From the NCBI GenBank assembly GCA_016839635.1, contig JAEOTV010000169.1:41649-105648 (forward strand): 64,000 nt of DNA. The letters run 5' to 3'. Below are positions 45,336 through 54,771 of the stretch, one piece after another. Position 1 is the first letter of the stretch. Each line of letters starts with the position of its first letter. Below the pieces are notes generated by a model, which was not told where the DNA came from, ran no database searches, and saw nothing but the letters and a program-made list of their open reading frames with translations. Position numbers and translations under genes: made by a program. The stretch is from Promethearchaeota archaeon. GTDB lineage: Archaea; Asgardarchaeota; Lokiarchaeia; Sigynarchaeales; SOKP01.

Positions 45336-46559
45336 CTACAATGCTCTATAAATTGGCCATTTTCTCCATACATAAGCAAATAGAATTTCAATCCACAGAA
45401 ACCACAATATAAAAGGAGTTGGATTCATTTCCCAGTAATTTGTAGTGTCTCCAAATAAGATTGGCGATAAAAGATAATACCCGAAAAATGTCAATGTCGC
45501 AATACCAATTACTAACAGAAACCTAAAAAGAAAATTCTGCCATTGAGGAAATCTTTTTGGCCAGTTATCAAAGAAGAGAGAGACTAATACAACAGCGCAT
45601 ATAAGAAATATAGCATAAGTTATACTCATCATATACCAACCTTTAAATCTAGTGACCGGATCGGGAGGTATACCCCCGATGGCTACAAAGAAAGGATCAA
45701 TGAGGTATTGAGCAATATACGGTCCAATCAAAGAAACAAGTAATCCTAAAACAGTGCAAGCTCCAGCTGCTATCATTCCTATAAAAGGTTGTTTCCGTCC
45801 TAATTTACTCCAAGGCCAATATTCAAACACCATCATTGTTAATAAAGAGAAAAAAATTAACCATTGGGTCCATCCTAATGAGAATGCATAACTCGGGAAA
45901 AATGTAATTGGTTTGACTGCTGATGCTTCAGATGTAGCTGTACGTTCACCAGCAGGAAAGAACAAGAAAAACCATACTAATATTGTTATTGCATTACCAA
46001 TAATCCAAACGATGATTCCACGTTTAGGCTGTTTTATTTTAAAAAATGGCCAATACATTGAACCCGCAACCCAGAGAACAGCGAAAGAAAAACAAGAACC
46101 ACTCAAAGCACCAAAGATTGATGCACTTACAAACCAAGCAATGTAAGGATCTGCTATTTGATTACTATATACGGAAGAAAATAATGGTAAAAATATAAGC
46201 GTGAAAACTGCTGCAATTGCAAAATTAATTGCTGTGCCCACTAAGCCTACTTTCCATGGAGTACGAAACCAACCATAATACGGCCAATTTTCAAACCATA
46301 TTGCCCAAACAACACCAATTAACCCAAAACCACCGATAACTGTAGCCCATGCTGTTATCTCCATTACTTGTGTTGGATAAGGATTATGCCAGGACGGAAA
46401 AACACGCGGATCAAAAAATAATAGCCAAGTTAACCAACTTATAATGAAAACAATTAATATTGACAAAATTCCCGCAAGGGGTTGTTTATATCGCGCCATT
46501 ACAATCATAGGCGCCTCATCTGCGGAGGGAATTCCAACTCTTTCGCCTGCTAAAGCCAT
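45336..46559 (-). CDS. Polytopic membrane protein with repeated WP motifs
   Basis: 407 residues from ATG 46559, seven bases after GGTG. About ten membrane segments. A short motif, aromatic-acidic-x-WP, recurs near the end of several segments: FENWPYYGW, MYWPFFK, FEYWPWSK, FDNWPKRFP, RKWPIYRAL. This suggests internal repeats. I do not recognise the family. It heads an operon with acyl-CoA ligase and KAS III-like enzyme, so it may import or sense the acid substrate. Confidence 0.65.
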   Translation of the reverse strand: MALAGERVGIPSADEAPMIVMARYKQPLAGILSILIVFIISWLTWLLFFDPRVFPSWHNPYPTQVMEITAWATVIGGFGLIGVVWAIWFENWPYYGWFRTPWKVGLVGTAINFAIAAVFTLIFLPLFSSVYSNQIADPYIAWFVSASIFGALSGSCFSFAVLWVAGSMYWPFFKIKQPKRGIIVWIIGNAITILVWFFLFFPAGERTATSEASAVKPITFFPSYAFSLGWTQWLIFFSLLTMMVFEYWPWSKLGRKQPFIGMIAAGACTVLGLLVSLIGPYIAQYLIDPFFVAIGGIPPDPVTRFKGWYMMSITYAIFLICAVVLVSLFFDNWPKRFPQWQNFLFRFLLVIGIATLTFFGYYLLSPILFGDTTNYWEMNPTPFILWFLWIEILFAYVWRKWPIYRAL

Positions 46560-46693
46560 AATTTTCACCAAATATGATTTAGTTCTAATTTTAATTAATA
46601 ATTGTAATAATAATAGTTTAATATTTAAATCATATATTCAACTTGAATCCATTTAAAGTTTTAAAAGTGATATTATAATAAAACTAGATAGTT

Positions 46694-47551
46694 TCATTTT
46701 ATTTTTAATAACTTGATCGCATTTTTCTCTAAAATTGCTTTTCTTAGAGAATCACTAATCTGAACTTCCTCAAAAGCTTTAAAAATTTGGCTATAGTGTA
46801 TTAAGGGATAATCTGACGCAAAAAGTATCTTATGGGAAAGATCCTCAGTGATAAAAGCATCCCAAGGAAACCAATTGTAAAGATTAGGATATGCTGAAAT
46901 ATCAATATAAACGTTTTCATGTCTTAATACTACAGACCAAGCATCCCACATCCAAGGTACACCCATATGTCCAATAATAATTGTTAATTCTTTATACTTA
47001 TGAGCTAGATCATCGATTAACAAGGGATGACCATATTTTGCTATAGAACCGTAAAAGGAAGTTTGATGACCGCCATGGGTCCATAGTGGAATGTTGAGAT
47101 CAACCATTTTTCTCCATATAGGATCAAATTTTTTATCAGCATAATCAAATTTTTGCACAGGAGGAACTAATTTAATTCCTTTCAAATCTAAAGACTTTAT
47201 AGCATATTCAAGTTGGTCCATCGCATTTTTAGCAGGAACATCAACGCAACCAAATCCAATAAATCTATCTGGATATTTATTTACAAAATCAGCAATATCT
47301 TCATTTGTTGCCATAACAAACCCATAAGCTGTCGTAACATCATAAGCTACGATAACTGATTTACGTACATTGAATTTATCCATTATAGCTATATAATCCT
47401 CCAAAGTAAATTGTTCCATTATGGCATTTAACATTCGCATCGTACCTTTTAACTTTCGAGAATTAGGACCAGCTAACGCATCCGCAATCTTTTTCTTATC
47501 ACCGTAATGAGCTTCTTTACACCACGGGTGTAAATGCACATCAATAACCAT
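46694..47551 (-). CDS. Amidohydrolase-family metal-dependent hydrolase/decarboxylase
   Basis: 285 residues, TIM-barrel amidohydrolase of the ACMSD-like branch. Metal ligands: HLHPW at the start (HxH), His in THGGH, His in GHMGVPW, Asp in FASDYPL. Such enzymes decarboxylate or hydrolyse aromatic and cyclic acids. It lies 134 bases upstream of the WP membrane protein/ligase/KAS operon on the same strand and could feed it. Confidence 0.82.
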   Translation of the reverse strand: MVIDVHLHPWCKEAHYGDKKKIADALAGPNSRKLKGTMRMLNAIMEQFTLEDYIAIMDKFNVRKSVIVAYDVTTAYGFVMATNEDIADFVNKYPDRFIGFGCVDVPAKNAMDQLEYAIKSLDLKGIKLVPPVQKFDYADKKFDPIWRKMVDLNIPLWTHGGHQTSFYGSIAKYGHPLLIDDLAHKYKELTIIIGHMGVPWMWDAWSVVLRHENVYIDISAYPNLYNWFPWDAFITEDLSHKILFASDYPLIHYSQIFKAFEEVQISDSLRKAILEKNAIKLLKIK

Positions 47552-47625
47552 TATTTAAACTCCAAACTATTTAAATTGACAATAATTGCTAAGAGAATAC
47601 TGAATATTTAACGAAGTAGTGGGAT

Positions 47626-48957
47626 TTATAAAAATGTATCTAGAGTCTTTTGAGTTTTAATAAAATTAATTAATTTACTACTTGCTTTCCAATATTTATA
47701 ATCAACCATAAATCCATCTGCCATCTCTTTTACTGAATCATTAAAATTATCTAAGATAATTGGATCTTTTGTAAACATGGCATTCTCAACGGTAGATCTA
47801 ATAACCCAAACGCCCAAGGGGACGACATAGCCTCCGCTTACTTCCCTAAAGATTAGAACTCTCGCTTGTCTTTTAATCTTGTAAAGATATTCACACACAG
47901 ATTTTCTTGCAGCATAATAAGCACCGGTAATATTGCTTGCATAAGATTTTCTTCCATTATAAAACTCAAAATCAGTCATTATCTGTGGTTTCAGATTACT
48001 GTTTCGACCATCAAGAGAAATATTCCATAAGGTATTTGGAGCCCAAACTTCATTCATTTCATAAATAAACTTTCCAGGAAAAAGTAAAACTTTAAAGTGA
48101 TTATCCAAATAAGTCGCTTCGAAAATTCGGTAATCATTTATTTCCGGAAATTTCTTTATTTCTTTGATTAAGGCTTTTGAGATTATATCATCAACAGCCG
48201 TTATAGTCCATCTTGTTGGTACAATTCTACGTCTTTTTTTCTCACCAAGGAGTCCTGCGGAAAAAACTCTTTTAATTGTAGATTCTGGAACGTTCCCTTT
48301 AAAATAAAGATTTTCCGATACAGCCTCTGATGCTTTTAAATCTGTATCTGATACACAGTAATCCACTTGAGGATGGACTTTTGTATTTTCAGTAATTTTT
48401 ATTCTTTCTGCCATTCCAGAAGGTCCCATTGGTAAAGCATGATTATCCATCATCATTCTCAGATTCATTTTTTCCAATTTAGTTTCAGTATCTACAGGTC
48501 TAGCTGCCATTGATAATTCTTGTGATGTTTCCAATAACTTTTGAGTTTTCAATGAGGGCGTGTTTTTTTTTGACTTTTTCCCCAGAAATACATTAGTTTT
48601 AAAATTACTCCTCACTAGACTGCTTCTATACCGAATCACATCCACCATTTTTTTGCCAAACCATAGTTCCGGAGCATCTAAAATATGGTAATCTGATATA
48701 TCAAAGCCAGTTTCAAATTCTTGAAATGGTATTAAGGGCCCAAGGTAAACATTTGGATAATTAAAATGCCCAACAAAAAATCCAGGAGGACTGGCTCCAA
48801 AGATTTCAACATCTCTTCTTGTTTTATCTAGTTCAAATGGGACTAAAGATTTCATTACCGACTTTTTTAATAAGATTGGGCATGTTTTCTTCCCACATAA
48901 TAAGCGAGCACCTTTACATCGAAGACAAATATTTTTTTCTGTCGGGGGCCTTACCAA
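47626..48957 (-). CDS. NreA-family DNA repair protein
   Basis: 443 residues. N-terminal zinc knuckle CLRCKGARLLCGKKTCPI, then the family segment GASPPGFFVGHFNYPNVYLGP. The C-terminus is QKTLDTFL, a PCNA-interacting (PIP) box. NreA proteins of archaea help survive mitomycin C and other DNA damage. All parts of the family are present. Confidence 0.85.
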   Translation of the reverse strand: MVRPPTEKNICLRCKGARLLCGKKTCPILLKKSVMKSLVPFELDKTRRDVEIFGASPPGFFVGHFNYPNVYLGPLIPFQEFETGFDISDYHILDAPELWFGKKMVDVIRYRSSLVRSNFKTNVFLGKKSKKNTPSLKTQKLLETSQELSMAARPVDTETKLEKMNLRMMMDNHALPMGPSGMAERIKITENTKVHPQVDYCVSDTDLKASEAVSENLYFKGNVPESTIKRVFSAGLLGEKKRRRIVPTRWTITAVDDIISKALIKEIKKFPEINDYRIFEATYLDNHFKVLLFPGKFIYEMNEVWAPNTLWNISLDGRNSNLKPQIMTDFEFYNGRKSYASNITGAYYAARKSVCEYLYKIKRQARVLIFREVSGGYVVPLGVWVIRSTVENAMFTKDPIILDNFNDSVKEMADGFMVDYKYWKASSKLINFIKTQKTLDTFL

Positions 48958-49098
48958 ACTATTCTCTCTTTAAATTAGAATTGCCTTTAAAAAAAATTAG
49001 TTTCTATATTATAAAAAAGATAAAAGAGTTTAAATTTTTAATATTTATATTGAAAAATCTATTTCAGAGTTTTATCTTTTGATTATAGATGATGAAAA

Positions 49099-49470
49099 AT
49101 GAGTGATGAAAATAAATATTCAATTGATCTTGATGTAAAATTTGACGCCATGGAAATTATTGATATCTCAAAATTAATTGCTAATTGTACAAAAAAATGG
49201 CAAAACTTGTCATTATGTAATGTTAATGATTCTGTTGTTAGGCTTGCTGTTATTGAAGGAGAATTTCACTGGCATAAACATGAAAAGGAAGATGAATTTT
49301 TTTTCGTTATTGAAGGAATCCTTTTAATTGATTTGGAAGAAAATACTATTACTTTAGAAGCAAATCAAGGTTATACAGTTCCAAAGGGTGTAACACATCG
49401 AACAAGAGCTCCATCTCGTTCAGCAGTTTTACTGATAGAAAAGAATACTATCAAACCTATAGGAGATTAA
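49099..49470 (+). CDS. Cupin-domain protein
   Basis: 123 residues, one small cupin barrel. Metal-binding motif 1 is HWHKHEKEDEFFFVIEG, motif 2 is PKGVTHRTRAP. Likely a metal-binding isomerase or dioxygenase-like protein or a small sensor. Stands alone; substrate unknown. Confidence 0.82.
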   Translation: MSDENKYSIDLDVKFDAMEIIDISKLIANCTKKWQNLSLCNVNDSVVRLAVIEGEFHWHKHEKEDEFFFVIEGILLIDLEENTITLEANQGYTVPKGVTHRTRAPSRSAVLLIEKNTIKPIGD

Positions 49471-49527
49471 TTTGAAAATAATTATTGACCATTTAGATAA
49501 TTGTTTAAGTCTTTTTAATAAAAGATA

Positions 49528-50472
49528 CTAAGGTTGGATAGGTCCAGAACCCCGATTAAAACTAACTAACTGTTGAGTGAGAGTACCGAAATCAAATTGA
49601 ACATACATAGTTCTTTTATGCATCATCGTCTCTAAAAAGAAAATTTTGACAGAAAAGATCTCATCTGTCCTAATAATGATTGGAAATAACGTCCATTTTG
49701 CATAATAAGAATTTTTACTTAACAGCTCCATCCCCTTTTCGTAAAGACCCATTTCTTCAGTGTTTAAGCCAAAATTAATTCTTCTTACCTCCTTGGTTTT
49801 CGAGAAATGATATTTCCTTTCTAATCTTAATGATATGTTATTTTCATCAATTTCATGATTAAAAATAACGTAGGAGAAAGGTGAAACGCCAGGAAGGTAT
49901 TTTTGATTATCAGTGAGATTTGAAGAGAACCAGACTTTAGAGATTATTCGATAGAAGTAATAAATAATATAAAAAGATGTATATAAATTAAGTATAAAAC
50001 TGACAAGCAATAAGTCTGCAGAAATATTAAATAATATACCCAATAGAAGAAGTAAAATTACTGAATTCAGCATAGTGAAGAAACTTTGCGCTTTCTCAAT
50101 ATAAAAACAGGATTCTTTTTTAGAAAGTGGAAATAAGAAAGGGATTTTCGTAGTGGTAAGGAGATCCATTGATACGTGTAGCCCATAAAACGCAGCGCTT
50201 ATTAGCCAAGTAATTAAAAATGTTCTATTCCTGAAAGTAGAGAATACAATACTCAAAAGCGCTGATATTATTATCCCAATAATATATGAGTGAGAACCTC
50301 CACGATGATCAAGATAATTTGATTTAAAAATTCTTTTCAATGGGATTAAAAAAATATCTAAATCAGGTAAAACCACGAAAAAAATTGCTATCGAGAAATA
50401 ATCGAGAGTTATATCCCTTAAAAAAAGGATATACATTAAAGCCCCAAAAACTGAATGTGTGAAGAAGTCCAT
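49528..50472 (-). CDS. YdjM-like membrane metal-dependent hydrolase
   Basis: 314 residues. Start MDFFTHSVFGALMYI, metal-site PDLD (about 36-39), then DHRGGSHSYIIGI, as in the YdjM/DUF457 membrane-bound hydrolases. About five membrane segments in the first 190 residues; the last 120 residues are soluble. The reaction of the family is not well defined. Confidence 0.75.
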   Translation of the reverse strand: MDFFTHSVFGALMYILFLRDITLDYFSIAIFFVVLPDLDIFLIPLKRIFKSNYLDHRGGSHSYIIGIIISALLSIVFSTFRNRTFLITWLISAAFYGLHVSMDLLTTTKIPFLFPLSKKESCFYIEKAQSFFTMLNSVILLLLLGILFNISADLLLVSFILNLYTSFYIIYYFYRIISKVWFSSNLTDNQKYLPGVSPFSYVIFNHEIDENNISLRLERKYHFSKTKEVRRINFGLNTEEMGLYEKGMELLSKNSYYAKWTLFPIIIRTDEIFSVKIFFLETMMHKRTMYVQFDFGTLTQQLVSFNRGSGPIQP

Positions 50473-50653
50473 AATACAAATATTTTACTTTAATTCAGTA
50501 AAGAGAATATTGAAAAAAAAAGGTTTCATTTATTTTCTAAAAGTGTGTATATTAGAAGTATCTGAATATCGCTGATCATGAAATTATGATCCGAAATTTT
50601 ATTAAAAAAAAAAGGATAAAATTACTATAAAAATCCAAAGAGGAGAATTCAAA

Positions 50654-51085
50654 ATATTAAGCGCAGTTATAATATATCATACTCGTTCGGGAAATACTAA
50701 ATTATTGGGTGAAAAAATTAGAGAAAGGTTAGAGTTCTTGAACATAGCTGTAGAGATTTGTCAAGATAAAGATTTTAAGGAAATTGATTCTATTAACGAT
50801 TTTGATATTATAGGTTTAGGTTCCCCTACGCATTATTATAATATTGCAAAAGAATTCAGAGAATTTTTACAAAAAATTGCGAATTTTAATCTAATAGGAA
50901 AAAAACTTATTGTTTTTGCCACAGGTGCAACCAAAAATGGCCCTTCAAAAATATGTAAAGATATTACAAAGATTTTAAGCCCAACTGGAGTCCAAGCTAT
51001 TACAAAAATAGGTTGTGTTAAAACCCCTACTGATGAAATAAATTCAAGAATTGAAAAAGCTATTTCTGCTGCTAATCTACTTTAA
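50654..51085 (+). CDS. Flavodoxin-like protein with probable AUA start
   Basis: 143 residues. FMN phosphate loop HTRSGNTKLLG and the GLGSPTHYYN loop define a flavodoxin fold. The first TTG (50705) would cut off the first strand and the phosphate loop, and no ATG, GTG or TTG exists upstream until the in-frame stop. The Shine-Dalgarno AGGAG (50641-50645) stands eight bases before ATA at 50654, which I take as the start. Likely electron carrier or FMN oxidoreductase. Its end overlaps the convergent TPR gene. Confidence 0.75.
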   Translation: MLSAVIIYHTRSGNTKLLGEKIRERLEFLNIAVEICQDKDFKEIDSINDFDIIGLGSPTHYYNIAKEFREFLQKIANFNLIGKKLIVFATGATKNGPSKICKDITKILSPTGVQAITKIGCVKTPTDEINSRIEKAISAANLL

Positions 51086-53291
51086 TAAACTTTCCAATAT
51101 CCTTACTAAGCGTTTTTAAAACTTTATCTTCTAATTCTTCTGGAATATGTCTGAATGAGAATTCTTCCAATTCTGGTAAGAGATTTTGAACTGATAATCT
51201 AGTTAAATAATCTAATTGATCACATAGTGCAAGCAATTGAAAATGAGCAGAATTTTCTATTAAAATAGCACCTCGACTAACAGTAAAGTAATTTACTTGT
51301 TGTTGTAACATTTTTTTCTCTATAGTATTCCACAGATCATGAATTCCGAGAAGATAATTGGTATCTTGGGCTGAACCACTCTTTTCATTTTGTAGAACTA
51401 CTTCCCAAGCAGAATCTTGTGTTCCTATGAACATTGTGTAAATTGTACTTTTCTTCGTTGCTTTTTTTTCTTCAGACTTTCGGAATGTTAATCTTTGAAA
51501 CATCCTTCGCAAAACTGAATCTGCTGATTTTTCAATTACACCACTATTTAACTGTTCTAGATTTTGATTAATTTCATTTTCTATACTTGGTAAATTAAAA
51601 TCACGCGCAGTTTTTAATGCTTCTTCAAAATATAGTTTAGCTTGTTGAGATAACCTACTTTCTGCTGCAAGTAATCCTTTAAGTATAACGAGTCTGCAGA
51701 GATCCAAATAACTTTGACTTTCAATAGCAATAGTTTTAGCAAGATCCAAATGGTTGTATGCATGATTTAAGTGTTCAAGGTTCTTTGTTTCTTGAAAATA
51801 TTTGAAGTATCCTTCAGCAAGTCTAATTTCAATATCACTAGCATCTTCAACAGACTGATTCTGAAACATAATCTTTCTTTCTTCATTCAAATGTTCAATC
51901 AAATCTGACCAATTACTGCGTAATTCTGATTCTATAGCTTGCAGATCATGCATAAAAATATCCCCAACGGGAGATTCTAAGAAGTCAGGATCATCAGGTA
52001 AATTATTTCTTACAAAATCTATTAGTTCAAGAGAATCTGTTTTACCACCAATTCTTTTTAGAGTAGAAAGAAGATCAAGTTTATAATAAGTAGGAATATT
52101 TTCTTCAGAAAGAACCTTTTTGCATAATTCTTCTGATTCATCATACTTTTCGGAAATAAAAAGTGTTTCAGCTATAATGCTCAGTAAAGAGCTTCTTATA
52201 AAAAACTCTTCTTGGACTATTGGCAATTCTAATATAGCTCTTTGTCGTTTCAGAGCTTTATCATATAAACCTTGCTTAGATTCAATAACAGACATATTCG
52301 ATGAAATTACTGCTTTAGTCCGTTCATCACCCATCTCCTCACTAACCTTTAATACTATTTCAAAAATATTTAATGCTTTTTCTAAATCTCCACTAGATTG
52401 ATTGACCGCAGCATAGAAATTTCCTACAACCATTATTATCTCTCGGTTTCCTAAAATCTGTCCAAAATTAAATACAGGTTCTATAATCTCTAATGCTTCA
52501 TTTATTTTTCCGAGAAAATATAATCTAAATCCATAATAGCCTTGTAAAAACATTAATCCTGTTTTCACTTCTATAGAAGTTTGATCTTTCCATTTTATTT
52601 GGCAAGTATCATATAAGTCCTCTAATAATTCGTAAGCGCTTAATCGTAAAAAGACTTCAGATTTTGCAACTGCTTCCTCTAATTGAATAATCAATGGAGC
52701 AGATGTAAAGTCAATTCTTTTAGCTATTTGAATTAGCTCTGATGAGGGTGAAAACCTCGCTTGTAAACGTAAATATATTGGATAACTCCAAGAAGTAGGT
52801 TTATATGTATATTTTCTAAGATCTTTACCTCTTCCAATAATGAACCCCCATTTTACGGCGAGGAAGGTGATTAATTGACTACTGGGATTCTTTTGACATA
52901 AGTCTATTAAGCAATCATACCATTCTTTTGGTGTCTTTTCCAATGGTTCTGGTACCGAAGAAAGAATAATTTTATCTTCCTCACTTGCTAAAGGTAAATA
53001 TACTCTGAGTTCTAATGGAATATAGCGATGAAGTTTGTTCCAAGCATCTGGTGCTCCTATTACACTGAGCTTCTCTTCATAATAATCCTTGTGGGCACGA
53101 TATTCTCCATTTTCATCAACTACAATAACATTTATATGAGATGATCCCGACTCAGTAAAATGACCTAATCTGATTGTAAAAAGCTTTCCAATCATAGGAT
53201 TTCCTGATTCGGTTTTATGTAGGTAGGTATCAGTATTATTAAGATCAAACCGTATTATTTCATTACAAATTTTACAATTAATTTCGGTCAT
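51072..53291 (-). CDS. Large TPR protein (GTPase partner candidate)
   Basis: 739 residues. N-terminal CKICNEI metal knuckle and beta domain, then a long TPR-like helical superhelix (about 190-590), then a C-terminal alpha/beta domain (from about 620, IYTMFIGTQDSAWEV) that may be longin-like. ATG is preceded by a very strong GAGGTGGAG. It lies 60 bases downstream of a small GTPase gene on the same strand. Probable scaffold; the link to the GTPase is inferred. Confidence 0.6.
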   Translation of the reverse strand: MTEINCKICNEIIRFDLNNTDTYLHKTESGNPMIGKLFTIRLGHFTESGSSHINVIVVDENGEYRAHKDYYEEKLSVIGAPDAWNKLHRYIPLELRVYLPLASEEDKIILSSVPEPLEKTPKEWYDCLIDLCQKNPSSQLITFLAVKWGFIIGRGKDLRKYTYKPTSWSYPIYLRLQARFSPSSELIQIAKRIDFTSAPLIIQLEEAVAKSEVFLRLSAYELLEDLYDTCQIKWKDQTSIEVKTGLMFLQGYYGFRLYFLGKINEALEIIEPVFNFGQILGNREIIMVVGNFYAAVNQSSGDLEKALNIFEIVLKVSEEMGDERTKAVISSNMSVIESKQGLYDKALKRQRAILELPIVQEEFFIRSSLLSIIAETLFISEKYDESEELCKKVLSEENIPTYYKLDLLSTLKRIGGKTDSLELIDFVRNNLPDDPDFLESPVGDIFMHDLQAIESELRSNWSDLIEHLNEERKIMFQNQSVEDASDIEIRLAEGYFKYFQETKNLEHLNHAYNHLDLAKTIAIESQSYLDLCRLVILKGLLAAESRLSQQAKLYFEEALKTARDFNLPSIENEINQNLEQLNSGVIEKSADSVLRRMFQRLTFRKSEEKKATKKSTIYTMFIGTQDSAWEVVLQNEKSGSAQDTNYLLGIHDLWNTIEKKMLQQQVNYFTVSRGAILIENSAHFQLLALCDQLDYLTRLSVQNLLPELEEFSFRHIPEELEDKVLKTLSKDIGKFIKVD

Positions 53292-53351
53292 TTCTCCACC
53301 TCATCTATATTTTATTAGAAGATGAGAATATATTAAATAAATAGTATCTTC

Positions 53352-53906
53352 CTAATCGCTTAAATTTAGGCGTTTTATACCGATATTGACAATCTTGTCC
53401 AAGATTTCTTCTATACCTACTCCGTAAATAGAGCTGGTTTCTACATAAGTGTGGAAAAACCTGTCTTCACCAACCAAGGTTTGTACTAACTCTCTTGAGA
53501 CATTTCTTTCTAAATCAACTTTATTACCCACTAAAATGAATCCGGGGTTGTGATCTTTTATATTATATTCTACATTCATCACACGGAGCCAATTATTAAG
53601 GTTCTCAAAGGACTCATACCTATCTAATGAAAAAACAAATAGAAAAATATCAATATATTTAAGAACCTGATGCCTTAATAGATCTAATGGATGCATTCCT
53701 GGGGTTCTTTGTCCAGCTAAATCATAACATTGAAAAACTAAATCTTTATAACTCCAAGATTCAATTTCCATAAAAGGAGTACGATTTATTTTTTTTTCTT
53801 CTAAAAATATACCATTTGAGTTATTATTGTTACTATCTTTAGTTTTTTTTAAAAGAGCTTGAATTAATGTAGTTTTACCTACTGCTCCATCCCCCACCAC
53901 AGTCAT
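53352..53906 (-). CDS. Small Ras-like GTPase
   Basis: 184 residues from ATG, beginning directly at MTVVGDGAVGKTT (G1). G3 is DLAGQRTPG, G4 is GNKVD, and G5 is TSS. The first half-strand is short, and an upstream in-frame extension (IPNFLSELKTAHRLIR, no ATG, GTG or TTG) is plausible N-terminal coding. It precedes the TPR protein gene by 60 bases. Cytosolic GTP switch. Confidence 0.82.
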   Translation of the reverse strand: MTVVGDGAVGKTTLIQALLKKTKDSNNNNSNGIFLEEKKINRTPFMEIESWSYKDLVFQCYDLAGQRTPGMHPLDLLRHQVLKYIDIFLFVFSLDRYESFENLNNWLRVMNVEYNIKDHNPGFILVGNKVDLERNVSRELVQTLVGEDRFFHTYVETSSIYGVGIEEILDKIVNIGIKRLNLSD

Positions 53907-54225
53907 ACGTATTAATCGGTGGGCAGTCTTTAATTCAGATAAGAAATTAGGTATTTTTTGCAGTTGAAATACACCATTAATTTGTATAAATATATGTTGA
54001 AAAGTTATCCCTAATTAAGGAAGTAAGCTATGTACTATTAATTAATATTATCTTATATATGGTGGTTATAAATTTATTTTTACGTGATATAAGGATATAC
54101 ATTTTTTTCTAAATTTGTTCTATGGGGAATTTCTTGGGAAATATAAAGTATTTGATATTGTGGAGATAAGTTTTATCTACAATACTTAATATATATTAGA
54201 TATTCTTATTTAAATTTGAAAAATA

Positions 54226-54771
54226 ATGATAATTAAAAGCCCATATAACGGAACTATTCCTAAAATTCATTCTTCTGCTTTTATTGCTCCAGATGTTGTA
54301 ATAATTGGAGATGTAGAGATAGGTGCTTATACAAATATATGGTTTGGAGCAGTGTTGAGAGGAGACTGGGGAAAAATTATTGTAGGTAAAAAAACAAGTA
54401 TCCAAGAAAATGTTGTAATACATTCGAGACCTAATGAAGTTTGTAAAATTGGAAATAATGTAAGGTTAGGACATTCATGTATGTGTCATGGTCCTTGCTC
54501 TGTTGGAGATTTTTCTATGGTTGGAATAAATGCAACTGTTTTAATGGGGGCTAAACTTGGAAAAGGTTCTACCCTAGCAGGGGGTTCAGTTTTACGAGAT
54601 CAGGGAGATGACTTTAGTTTATATGCAGGGATACCTGCAATTAAAAAGAAAAAATATCCTAATAAAAATTTGAATGAATTTAGTAGTAATCTTTATGTCG
54701 AAAACGGTCAAAAATTTAAAAAAGAAGGGTATTGCCAACAAATTCCGGAAGAATTCTTGAATAATGATTAA
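54226..54771 (+). CDS. Gamma-class carbonic anhydrase family protein
   Basis: 181 residues of left-handed beta-helix hexapeptide repeats (IGDVEIGAYTNIWFGAVLRGDWGKI). Metal histidines His66, His83 and His88 (LGHSCMCHG) match the gamma-CA triad. The C-terminal helix follows. Probably hydrates CO2 or is a structural gamma-CA-like enzyme. Ends overlapping the convergent GTPase gene by four bases. Confidence 0.88.
   Translation: MIIKSPYNGTIPKIHSSAFIAPDVVIIGDVEIGAYTNIWFGAVLRGDWGKIIVGKKTSIQENVVIHSRPNEVCKIGNNVRLGHSCMCHGPCSVGDFSMVGINATVLMGAKLGKGSTLAGGSVLRDQGDDFSLYAGIPAIKKKKYPNKNLNEFSSNLYVENGQKFKKEGYCQQIPEEFLNND

Noticed and set aside
53965..53980. Out-of-frame ATG GTG upstream of the Ras-like GTPase
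   Set aside because: Opens only a 15-codon frame; joining it to the GTPase would need a frameshift for which there is no evidence.
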